Shown here in pieces: positions 1 through 6,402 of a stretch of 6,928 nt of DNA. The position numbers and the translations under genes are program-made. Source of the DNA: Geobacter sp. UBA1603 (GTDB lineage Bacteria > Desulfobacterota > Desulfuromonadia > Geobacterales > Pseudopelobacteraceae). The notes under the pieces are model-generated. The model saw nothing but the letters and a program-made list of their open reading frames with translations. It was not told where the DNA came from and made no database searches. The stretch is from assembly GCA_002322035.1 (NCBI GenBank), contig DCNF01000038.1, positions 1,531 to 8,458 of the forward strand. The letters are read 5' to 3'. How positions within the stretch are numbered: the stretch's first letter is position 1; every line of letters begins with the position of its first letter.

Positions 1-1989
1 TTTCGGCGCGGCGTGCTCTGTCATGGTTACTGCTGCGGGCTGCAGGGGGGGGGCAGCGTCTCTCGGCGTCACCGGTGGTAGCGGAGCCACCCGTACAGCC
101 GGAGCGGCCGGCGCCGGTTCTGCCGGTGTGGCAGGAGCTGCCGGCGGGATGGTTTCAGCGATCACCGGTCGGGGAGGGGTCTGTTTGACCCGCACCGCCG
201 GCACAACGCTCGATTTTTCAGCCGGTGCCGCAGGCTGTGGTTCGGTAAAAGGAGGCGTGGGCTGATTCCGCTTGATCCACTCCCGGCTGTTCTCTTCGGT
301 CACCAGGCTGCCCAGGTTGTTGATCAGGTGGAAGGTCCCGCCCAGATTTCGGATCCGCTTCTCGTGCTCTGACCTGATTTCCTCGATACTGCGGGGGTTA
401 AGCACATACGGTGTCATCATAATCACCAGCTCGGCTTTGGCCCGCTCCTGCTTGTTGTAGGAAAACAGGGCCCCCAGATAAGGGATGTCCCCCAGAAGCG
501 GCACACTCCGCTTGGTTTCGGCCAGTTTGTCGGAGATCAGTCCCGCAATGACAATGGTTTCTCCGGCCCGGGCGTCGACCATCGTGTCGATTTCGCGGAT
601 ATCGATGACCGGCTTGGTGCTTGTTTTGTCGGGCGAGGTTGATATCTCCTTGATCTCGGAAACGCTGGGGTGGATCTGCATGGTAATGGTGCTGTCCGGG
701 CCGATCTGGGGAGTCACATCGAGGAAAATGCCGACTTCATCGACCTGCGGGGTCGTGGTAAAGGTGTCCTGGCCGCCGATGGCGTTGTTCTGGGTGGTTT
801 TCGAAGAAATCCAGGAGACCTGTTTGGTCGTCAGTTTGATGACGGCTTTCTGGTTGTTGAGGGCCGTGATCTTGGGGCTGGAAAGCATATTCACGTTGCC
901 CTGTTCCTTCATGGCATCAAGGAGCACGCTGAAGTCGCTGCCCGATGCCGAAAGCTTGAAAACATTGCTGCCGGCTGCCGCAGCGCCTGATGTTGCCGGA
1001 ACCAGCGACTGGGCAAAGGTCAGGTTCGTGGCCTTGTCGAGGATGTACTTCCAATCGATGCCCAGCGCGTAGGAGTCTTTCAGGCTGACTTCCATGATAT
1101 GGGCCTGGATCATGACCTGCCGTTTACTCCCCTCTTCCACATCGGCCAGGAATGCGGCGATTTTGTCCAGATTTTCCGGGTAGTCAGTAACCTGAACGAT
1201 CCCGGCCATCTCGTTGACCACCAGCTGTTTCAGTCGCCCTTCGCTGATCTGGGTCGACGACAGGAACGGGTCGTCCTGTTCAGCTGCCTGCGGCTGCGCG
1301 GTTTTGTCTGCGCTGCCGGACAGCGCCGCCGCCGATGTTTTCCCATCGCTTTTTTTCTCGGCTTCACCCCGGATGTAGCCGCCCCCTTCGCGCTTGCCCT
1401 GACCGCTGGTGCCGAACACCAGCATCTCCAGCGAACTTTCCAGGGCACCCCAGAAATCGGACTTTCCTTCGGTCGAAACCGAAACACTGCCGGAGCTTCC
1501 GCCGGCCGCAAAACCGGAAACATTCATGTTGCTGGCCGAATTGCGCTTGTCTTTGATGTAGTTGACCCGGAAGGTGCGGGTTGACAGCTGTGGCCGCCCG
1601 ACCATGATGATCCCGTTTTCAACTGAGGCGGTGTAGCCGAGCGGTTTGAGGATGGCGTAGAGCAACTCTCCCAGTTTCTTGTTCTGGGCTTCGATCTTGA
1701 CTGAACCGCGAAGGCTCCGCTCTGCAACGATCGGGACGCCGCTCTCCTTGGAAAGCAGCATCAGCACATCTTTGATATCGGCGTTCTTGAGGGTCAGGGA
1801 ATAGGTGCGCCCCGGGTCGGTCGACCGGTAGGCGTCGGGATCCCTGCGCGGGATCTCGGCCTGCGGTGCGGGTCTGGGCGCGGCATAGGTGGGAAGCACC
1901 TTCGTGTCGCGAACGGTGCTGACCTGCGGGTTGACGCAGCCGGTTGCAGCCAGAAGCGTTATGCCCATGAGCCAAAGGTTCTTTTTCAT
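1..1989 (-). CDS. mshL: MshL-type lipoprotein secretin with Pro/Ala-rich tail (partial, 3' end outside window)
   Basis: Outer-membrane channel subunit. There are 663 open codons from ATG at 1987-1989 to the window edge, with no stop reached. A lipoprotein signal (LLAATGC) puts the lipidated Cys at residue 18, suggesting the secretin may target itself to the outer membrane. An STN/N0-like domain follows at about 62-133 (YSLTLKNADIKDVLMLLSKE). Next comes an MshL-like N domain containing NYIKDKRNSAS and SDFWGALESSLEML, separated by a Ser/Gly-rich loop, then a low-complexity linker (about 196-250). Residues 257-303 carry VNEMAGIVQVTDYP and RQVMIQAHIMEVSL. The secretin beta-domain runs to about 535, with DFSVLLDAM, MLSSPKITALNNQKA, DVTPQIG and the signature VPLLGDIPYLGALF at 496-509. 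From about 575 the protein is Pro/Ala-rich. GAGG at 1996-1999 stands 6 bases before the ATG, and the start overlaps the upstream stop (ATGA). The gene symbol reflects family resemblance, not proven function in a pilus. Confidence 0.93.
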   Translation of the reverse strand, partial: MKKNLWLMGITLLAATGCVNPQVSTVRDTKVLPTYAAPRPAPQAEIPRRDPDAYRSTDPGRTYSLTLKNADIKDVLMLLSKESGVPIVAERSLRGSVKIEAQNKKLGELLYAILKPLGYTASVENGIIMVGRPQLSTRTFRVNYIKDKRNSASNMNVSGFAAGGSSGSVSVSTEGKSDFWGALESSLEMLVFGTSGQGKREGGGYIRGEAEKKSDGKTSAAALSGSADKTAQPQAAEQDDPFLSSTQISEGRLKQLVVNEMAGIVQVTDYPENLDKIAAFLADVEEGSKRQVMIQAHIMEVSLKDSYALGIDWKYILDKATNLTFAQSLVPATSGAAAAGSNVFKLSASGSDFSVLLDAMKEQGNVNMLSSPKITALNNQKAVIKLTTKQVSWISSKTTQNNAIGGQDTFTTTPQVDEVGIFLDVTPQIGPDSTITMQIHPSVSEIKEISTSPDKTSTKPVIDIREIDTMVDARAGETIVIAGLISDKLAETKRSVPLLGDIPYLGALFSYNKQERAKAELVIMMTPYVLNPRSIEEIRSEHEKRIRNLGGTFHLINNLGSLVTEENSREWIKRNQPTPPFTEPQPAAPAEKSSVVPAVRVKQTPPRPVIAETIPPAAPATPAEPAPAAPAVRVAPLPPVTPRDAAPPLQPAAVTMTEHAAPK

Positions 1990-2420
1990 CGGGTACCTCG
2001 ATCGATGGTGCCTTCGTAGATATCTACGGTCTGTTTGTCCTGCTCATGCTTCATGGTGACGCGATAGCGGGTGATTCCGCTGACGGTCCACCCGTCGATC
2101 CGGTCGCCCGGTTTAACGGTGCGGCCGTTGATGATGGCGTAGTAACGGTCGTTGCTCTGCATGATCCCCTGCAGGACCGGCTCGCGCCGGTCTGGAAGGC
2201 CCAAACCCGGACCGCCAGGTTTGGCGCCCGTCTTGACGGTAACGGGCGCTGTTTTCGGATCGATTAGTTTGCGAAATGGTTCGCGGCGCCACACGGACCG
2301 GTCTTCCGGCACCTGTTTCCAGACCGGTGCCGGCGGTGGAGACGCTGCGCCGGCCGGCAGCGCAGCCAGCGGTATCAGAACGGCGAAAAATCGCAATATG
2401 ACCTGTATGTTAGCGGGCAT
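1986..2420 (-). CDS. PilP/GspC/MshK-like periplasmic connector protein
   Basis: Small exported protein expected to link the inner-membrane complex to the N-terminal domain of the secretin. Residues 1-26 form a hydrophobic signal peptide or membrane anchor ending in PAGAASPPP, with a plausible cleavage site near 25-27. REPF at 46-49 matches the RDPF-type motif of PilP and GspC. The segment LQGIMQSNDRYYAIINGRTV (83-102) with KPGDRIDGWTVSGITRYRVTM (103-123) looks like the homology-region beta-fold that binds the secretin. At 144 residues it ends soon after this domain, so there is no PDZ or coiled-coil domain of the kind found in full GspC. AAAGG at 2426-2430 lies 5 bases before the ATG and supports this start. 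The stop TGA overlaps the secretin start (ATGA). Position between the PilO-like and secretin genes matches mshK in MSHA clusters and pilP in T4P clusters. Confidence 0.83.
   Translation of the reverse strand: MPANIQVILRFFAVLIPLAALPAGAASPPPAPVWKQVPEDRSVWRREPFRKLIDPKTAPVTVKTGAKPGGPGLGLPDRREPVLQGIMQSNDRYYAIINGRTVKPGDRIDGWTVSGITRYRVTMKHEQDKQTVDIYEGTIDRGTR
1996..1999 (-). promoter_or_regulatory. Ribosome binding site of the secretin gene
   Basis: GAGG on the minus strand lies 6 bases upstream of the ATG at 1987-1989, inside the last codons of the PilP-like gene. It fixes the start that gives an intact lipoprotein signal peptide. Confidence 0.6.
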
Positions 2421-2934
2421 GTGCGCCTTTCAGGCTGAAGAGTTCAAGTGTCAGGTGAGCGGTGATCCCCTGGGGGGCCGGCGCCAGTTTCAGCTCGCTG
2501 ATCCGTTTGAACCGTTCGATATTCTGAACCCTGCGGATGTATTCCGCCACAGTGCGGTAGCTCCCGGCGATAGCGATTTTAAAGCGATACGTCTCAAGCT
2601 CGTCTTTTGTTCCGCCGGCTGCCGGCCGGCCGCTGCTCCGGCCCTGTGGCGCCGCTTCGCTGGTCACCTCATGGCTGATGATCTTCGATTGCTTGGCTGC
2701 ATCGTAGAGCCCCTCCACAAAGGCGGCGGTAGCGGCTTCAGGCGGAAAAAGTCTGCGCAGCATCTCCAGCTCTCCCGCAGCGCCCTGTGATTTTGACTGT
2801 TCCTGGCGCATGGCGGACAGTTCGGCGGTCATTTTCTTTGCTGCCGCGGCCCGTTTAAAACGATATAACGGCAGGGCCGACGCCAGGATCAGCAGGTACA
2901 CCACCAGGATGATCAGCTTATTTCGCCTGGTCAT
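2410..2934 (-). CDS. PilO/GspM (GspMb)-family inner-membrane assembly protein
   Basis: Small bitopic protein that pairs with the PilN-like domain of its upstream neighbour. It is 174 residues long with a short cytoplasmic N-terminus (MTRRNK), one membrane helix at about 7-24, a coiled-coil stretch at about 28-60, and an alpha/beta periplasmic domain. The segment ELETYRFKIAIAGSYRTVAEYIRRVQNIERF (about 112-142) resembles the PilO/GspMb hallmark, in which a strand is followed by a helix and then by a 'biseral' strand (LKLAPAPQGITAHLTLELFSL, about 148-168). A Gly/Ser/Pro-rich linker lies at 94-110. The start sits 17 bases inside the upstream gene; AAGG 4 bases, or GAGG 9 bases, before the ATG can serve as ribosome binding site. 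Its end overlaps the next gene by 11 bases. The corresponding gene in MSHA clusters is mshJ. Sequence conservation in this family is low, so gene order supports the call as much as motifs do. Confidence 0.82.
   Translation of the reverse strand: MTRRNKLIILVVYLLILASALPLYRFKRAAAAKKMTAELSAMRQEQSKSQGAAGELEMLRRLFPPEAATAAFVEGLYDAAKQSKIISHEVTSEAAPQGRSSGRPAAGGTKDELETYRFKIAIAGSYRTVAEYIRRVQNIERFKRISELKLAPAPQGITAHLTLELFSLKGAHAR
2426..2430 (-). promoter_or_regulatory. Ribosome binding site of the PilP-like gene
   Basis: AAAGG on the minus strand lies 5 bases before the ATG at 2418-2420, inside the end of the PilO-like gene. It supports the start that yields a hydrophobic leader and explains the 11-base gene overlap. 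Confidence 0.55.
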
Positions 2935-4390
2935 GGGGCCTTACCTCGCAGATGAATTTGACCGCAACCCGTTTCTGGGTGCCGCTGGCGGTGATAGAAA
3001 TCTGCGGCTCCTGCTGGCGGGCCAGAAACGGCGAATTGTCCATAACAGCCATCAGGCGCGAGATGATGCGGCTGGTCCCCAGGTCGCCGGAATGGGGGAA
3101 CGATGCGCTGATTTCCAGCTGCCCCAGGGCCTCCTTGCGGCTGTAGGCCAGACCCTCCAGGTCGACGCCATCGGGCAGGTTCATGGCCAACTCCCGCAGA
3201 ATCGGATAGAAAGTCACCTGATTGCCGGTCAACTGCCGGAGGTTCTCCAGATTTTTGGCGATGGCTGCCGCTGCTGCCGCCTGGCCTTTCTGCTGGGCCT
3301 GATTTTTCTTTGCCGCTGCCACCTGCTTCTTGAGGCGCGAAATGCGCAGTTCGGTCTGCCAGACCAGTGCAATTGCCATAATCAGTGTTGCCAGGTAAAT
3401 GAACAATCCGGTCTTTTTGCGCAGCGGAAAGCGGCGGGCCAGATCGGGATGCATGAAGTTGGCGCAGGTGCCTTTCTGCTGGCTGCGGACAAATCCCTTC
3501 AGGGTTACAAACGCGCAGGTTTCAGCAGTCTCTCCCACCTGTTCGCACAGGATTGCCACCTCGACATCCATGGCATCCATCAGTGTGGATGAAAGCTCGG
3601 GAATTGCCGGATCGGAGCCGCAGAGCCAGACCTTCTGCAGCGGCGTCATCGGGTTGGCCGCCAGATACTGGGAGTTTACCCGGTAGAGCAGATCGAGGAT
3701 ACTGAAAATCCGGCGTTTCTGGGAGCGGCTTTCGTCCTGGTTCGTCTGGCGCTCGTCATCGTCAGCGGGGATCGACAGCGACTCGTGCAGAAGCAGGCTC
3801 GAATTTGACACATAATAGGCATCAATGGTGCCGGCATTGACCTCGAAAATGGCATGGGCATTGAAAATAGCCTCGCGGATCGGCTCGATGGCCTGCAAAA
3901 TCGACTGGGTTGCGGTGGTGACGCTGCGCAGACGGAGGCTGCCGAACTCCTTTTTCAGGAAGCGCAGCGTGTCGGTCGGCACATATTCCGCCAGCCAGGT
4001 TTGGGAGTTCTGCTCCAAATCCATCGGGATGATCTGGACCTGGGGTTCATCTTCGCGGCTCTCCGCTGCCACCTTGCGGGTGATCAGCTTCAGTGCCTCG
4101 GACTGTGGAAGGCGGGGAAGCTTGTGGGTAGAGCGTATGACGTAGGCAGGAGGAATGATCAGATGTCCGCGATCGAGCGCGGTTCCGCCTTCGGCCTTGA
4201 TCAGGCTGATCAGGGCTGAAAGCTCACCGGCCTGGAAACGGTCGGCCTGGGCCTCGTGCCGGCCGGTCTCCCTGCTGCCGTCGGCGGCAAGTGCCGCCAG
4301 GGCAGAGCTGTGGCGCAGGCGGACATCCTCTCCGTCGGTCACCAGAGCCCGTACCTGCCTGTCGCGTATGTCGAGAAAAAGATCGGCCAT
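2918..4390 (-). CDS. GspL/MshI-like inner-membrane assembly protein (PilM-like plus PilN-like parts)
   Basis: Predicted bitopic protein that recruits the ATPase on the cytoplasmic side and contacts the PilO-like partner in the periplasm. Residues 1-325 resemble the actin-like PilM/GspL cytoplasmic domain: LFLDIRDRQVRALV at the N-terminus, HLIIPPAYVIRSTHKLP at 76-92, and the late strand KVWLCGSD at 253-260. A single membrane segment follows at about 327-345, then an Ala/Lys/Gln-rich coiled coil (about 346-388) and a PilN-like periplasmic domain (389-490, including FYPILRELAMNLPDGVDLEGL at about 394-414). At 490 residues it is longer than stand-alone PilM (~350) and similar to or longer than GspL. 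The first loop lacks the GS residues of the PilM nucleotide-binding motif (DIGS), and a very charged segment at about 208-228 looks like an inserted loop. The gene starts 6 bases after the pseudopilin stop, with AGGA partly over that stop codon 4 bases from the ATG. Its end overlaps the PilO-like gene by 17 bases. The fold assignment comes from motifs and context. Confidence 0.85.
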   Translation of the reverse strand: MADLFLDIRDRQVRALVTDGEDVRLRHSSALAALAADGSRETGRHEAQADRFQAGELSALISLIKAEGGTALDRGHLIIPPAYVIRSTHKLPRLPQSEALKLITRKVAAESREDEPQVQIIPMDLEQNSQTWLAEYVPTDTLRFLKKEFGSLRLRSVTTATQSILQAIEPIREAIFNAHAIFEVNAGTIDAYYVSNSSLLLHESLSIPADDDERQTNQDESRSQKRRIFSILDLLYRVNSQYLAANPMTPLQKVWLCGSDPAIPELSSTLMDAMDVEVAILCEQVGETAETCAFVTLKGFVRSQQKGTCANFMHPDLARRFPLRKKTGLFIYLATLIMAIALVWQTELRISRLKKQVAAAKKNQAQQKGQAAAAAAIAKNLENLRQLTGNQVTFYPILRELAMNLPDGVDLEGLAYSRKEALGQLEISASFPHSGDLGTSRIISRLMAVMDNSPFLARQQEPQISITASGTQKRVAVKFICEVRPHDQAK

Positions 4391-4396
4391 GGGGTC

Positions 4397-5197
4397 CTAG
4401 GGTGTATAGACAATCATGGGTAGATTTATCAAAATAGACTGCAGGTTGTCGGTGATGAAATAATCAAGTTTGCCACTGGACTTAATAGCAGTTCCAGAAC
4501 AGTTACTAGTATTATATAAATGGCTACTCACAGTAATTTTTCCTACAGGTACCCGGACTGGGTTAATTGCATTAGGAAAAATGGTTGTAAAGTTAGGGAA
4601 AGCATTTTTACACCCAGATGATTTGGAAACATAATTGCTTGAATTGAGTGGATCGCGATACTCGATTTGGAAATTTGCACCATAGTTATGCCCGGTAAGA
4701 TTTGAAAACACAAAATTACCTTGAATGCGATATGTTGGTGCAACCTCTGAAACAGGGATATCAACACAGATATCATCAGTGTTTCCCGGAATGCCATCAG
4801 GCCCGTCACTGCAGAGTTTCGCGGACAGAAACCGTCCGTCGTAGCCAGCGAGGTTGTCATAGGCCGTATAGCTGAAATCCCTCCCCCAGGCATCTTTATA
4901 GGATTCAGCCGTGTAACCGCCCGGGATATAGGTCCGGAGCGTGGCGGTTGACAGTTGCCCTTGCACGGGAAGCTCACCGTAGTCTCCCACAAAGCCGTAA
5001 CTGGTCCGGATGCCGTTCTGCACCAGGGAACGATCGCCGACCATGGCCAGTTTCAGTGCGTTCAAGCGCTCTTTCGTGGTCTGAATCTCCTGGCTTTCCC
5101 ACCATTTCCACACGGAAGGCACCATAATGCCGGCCAGGATCGAGATGATCGCCATGGTAACAAGGACTTCTATCAGAGTAAAGCCCCGCCTCATCAT
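4397..5197 (-). CDS. GspG-like major pseudopilin with extended, AT-rich C-terminal region
   Basis: Subunit of the periplasmic pseudopilus. It begins with a class III prepilin leader (MMRR, then G/FTLIEVLV), so prepilin peptidase should cut after Gly5, leaving N-methylated Phe with Glu at mature position 5. The hydrophobic assembly helix runs to about residue 27, followed by a tryptophan cluster (WKWW, 30-33). Residues 101-142 match the GspG core: KDAWGRDF recalls the D.WG..Y motif, and GYDGRF...CSDGPDGIPGNTDDI resembles the GspG calcium-binding loop. GspG normally ends just after this loop, at around 140-150 residues. This protein continues to 266, with a further ~120 residues rich in Asn, Ser, Thr and aromatics. 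Cysteines are at 129, 144, 196 and 233. The extension is encoded by markedly AT-rich DNA. Two ATGs stand in tandem; the second (5192-5194) has the better spacing from the ribosome binding site. A Geobacter OxpG-type protein is a possible relative, from memory and unverified. Confidence 0.9.
   Translation of the reverse strand: MMRRGFTLIEVLVTMAIISILAGIMVPSVWKWWESQEIQTTKERLNALKLAMVGDRSLVQNGIRTSYGFVGDYGELPVQGQLSTATLRTYIPGGYTAESYKDAWGRDFSYTAYDNLAGYDGRFLSAKLCSDGPDGIPGNTDDICVDIPVSEVAPTYRIQGNFVFSNLTGHNYGANFQIEYRDPLNSSNYVSKSSGCKNAFPNFTTIFPNAINPVRVPVGKITVSSHLYNTSNCSGTAIKSSGKLDYFITDNLQSILINLPMIVYTP
4400..4790. other. AT-rich compositional island inside the pseudopilin gene
   Basis: By hand count 4441-4740 is about 38% GC (113 of 300 bases). 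In nearby 60-base blocks, 4801-4860 is about 60%, 4921-4980 about 63% and 4261-4320 about 77%. The change begins around 4790, within the calcium-loop codons, and ends at the pseudopilin stop codon. Codons avoided in the neighbouring genes are common here on the minus strand, such as TTA, AGT, ACT, GTA, AAT and TCA. I see no transposase, inverted repeats or target duplication at either edge. The reading frame stays open throughout, so this is coding sequence of unusual origin or under unusual selection, not debris. Confidence 0.85.
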
Positions 5198-6402
5198 TTC
5201 ACCTTCAGTTGGCCGACGACCTTGTAGATCGGCAGAAAGACGGACAGCAGCAGCAGCAGCACCAGGCCACCCAGGGCTGCCATGGTCAGCGGCTCTATCA
5301 GGGCGACCAGTTTTTTGATCGTGTCAGGCACCTCTTTGTCGAGAATGTCGCTGGCCCGGGTCAGGGCCTCCTCCAGTCGGCCGGTTTTTTCGGCCAGGGA
5401 GACCATGTCGGCCACCAGCGGCTGAATATAGCCGGTGCGCCTCATGGTATCAGAGATGTTCTCGCCGGTGACCAGGGCCTGCGGTATGCTGCGCAGTTTT
5501 TCGGCCAGGACGCTGTTGCCGACAACCTCGGCGCCGATGGTGAAGGTCCGTTCAACATTCAGGCCGGCGCCGTGCAGGGTGGCGATGATTTTGAAATAGC
5601 GCGACAGATTGATTTTCAGGATCAGGTTGCCGATCAGCGGAAGCTTGAGCAGCATGTTGTCGATCATCTGTCTCCCCTGGGGGGTGCGCCGGCCGATCTG
5701 GAAGGCGACGATCAGGATGATGGCAACCGCCGTGACCCAGAGAATGTTGCTGCGCATGAAACCGGAGAGTGAAACCATGATCTTGGTCGGCAATGGCAGT
5801 TCACCGCCCAGGCCGGTGATCATCTTGAGCATTTTCGGGAAAACGACGGTAAAGATGATGACCATCAAGATCGCCATGATCACCAGGATCGTGATCGGGT
5901 AGGAAAGGGCGCCCTTGACGGTTTTTTTAAACTCGATCTGCCAGGTCAGGTAGTTGATCAGGAAGTCGAGGCTTTTCTCAAGCGAACCGGAAACTTCACC
6001 GGCTTTGACCAGGTGGACGTAATAGCCGGGAAAAATGCGCGGGTGGGCCTCCATGACTTCCGAGAGCGACAGGCCGGAATCGATCCCCTGATAGATCTCG
6101 CTGGCGGCAAAGGTGATCTTTTTGTTGGTGTGCCCTCGCATCAGGTCGTTGATGCCGTGCATGATCGGGATCCCCGAACTGACGACCAGCTTGAGCATGT
6201 AGGTGAAATCTACCAGATCCTTCATGCTGAAGCGGATGGCGAACAGGTCGCCGACGTTGAACAGCGAAGCGCTTTCGGCTTCGATCAGGGTCAGCCCCTG
6301 GCCGGACAGGATCCGCTCCACGTCTCCCACGCTGGCGGCGGTGAGCCTGCCCTGCTTGATCGCCGAATGGCCGTCGACGGCCCGGTAGGAGTAGACTCCC
6401 AT
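5194..6402 (-). CDS. gspF: GspF/PilC/MshG-family inner-membrane platform protein
   Basis: Polytopic inner-membrane protein that couples the ATPase to pseudopilin polymerisation. The 402-residue length is normal for the family. It has the usual duplicated T2SSF domain: the first copy spans about residues 60-187 with the conserved AGEVSGSLE at 134-142, and the second spans about 267-390 with AEKTGRLEEAL at 337-347 followed by the LIEPL segment at 368-372. Three membrane segments are visible at about 168-189, 219-236 and 374-392, matching GspF topology. The N-terminus ([11 protein letters not shown]) resembles the usual Y.Y.A.d..G opening of the family. The start is the ATG that shares its A with the upstream TGA. 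I see no good Shine-Dalgarno sequence there, so translation probably relies on coupling to the ATPase gene. The stop TGA overlaps the pseudopilin start by four bases (ATGA). No damage or odd composition seen. Confidence 0.97.
   Translation of the reverse strand: MGVYSYRAVDGHSAIKQGRLTAASVGDVERILSGQGLTLIEAESASLFNVGDLFAIRFSMKDLVDFTYMLKLVVSSGIPIMHGINDLMRGHTNKKITFAASEIYQGIDSGLSLSEVMEAHPRIFPGYYVHLVKAGEVSGSLEKSLDFLINYLTWQIEFKKTVKGALSYPITILVIMAILMVIIFTVVFPKMLKMITGLGGELPLPTKIMVSLSGFMRSNILWVTAVAIILIVAFQIGRRTPQGRQMIDNMLLKLPLIGNLILKINLSRYFKIIATLHGAGLNVERTFTIGAEVVGNSVLAEKLRSIPQALVTGENISDTMRRTGYIQPLVADMVSLAEKTGRLEEALTRASDILDKEVPDTIKKLVALIEPLTMAALGGLVLLLLLSVFLPIYKVVGQLKVK
5202..5206 (-). promoter_or_regulatory. 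Ribosome binding site of the pseudopilin gene, favouring the second ATG
   Basis: The minus strand reads GAAGG at 5206-5202, inside the end of the platform-protein gene. It is 4 bases from the first ATG (5197) and 7 bases from the second (5194). The 7-base gap is closer to the usual optimum, so the true protein may be 265 residues with a four-residue leader, MRRG. The first ATG still forms the ATGA overlap with the upstream stop codon. Confidence 0.55.

Noticed and set aside
1..265. Possible tandem DNA repeat or CRISPR-like array in the GC-rich segment at the window start
   Set aside because: The repetition is at protein level (Pro/Ala/Val codons) with irregular spacing and no identical repeat units.
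485..1072. Plus-strand open frame (195 codons) opposite the secretin domain
   Set aside because: It lies opposite the most conserved part of the secretin, including the VPLLGDIP signature, so it is a shadow frame.
2152..2790. Plus-strand open frame (212 codons) opposite the PilO-like and PilP-like genes
   Set aside because: Antisense to genes with clear start sites, membrane segments and motifs; its product is low-complexity and resembles no protein I know.
2810..3592. Long plus-strand open frame (260 codons) opposite the GspL-like and PilO-like genes
   Set aside because: It is antisense to two well-supported genes, shows no recognisable motif, and is of a kind expected by chance in GC-rich coding DNA.
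4400..4800. AT-rich segment as an insertion sequence, promoter region or phage remnant
   Set aside because: The pseudopilin frame is open throughout, there is no transposase or integrase coding, and no terminal repeats are seen at the edges.
4543..4992. Second minus-strand open frame (149 codons) inside the pseudopilin gene
   Set aside because: It is out of frame with the pseudopilin and crosses the composition boundary without any domain logic. The pseudopilin frame has a leader peptide, calcium loop and coupled start, so this one is not needed.
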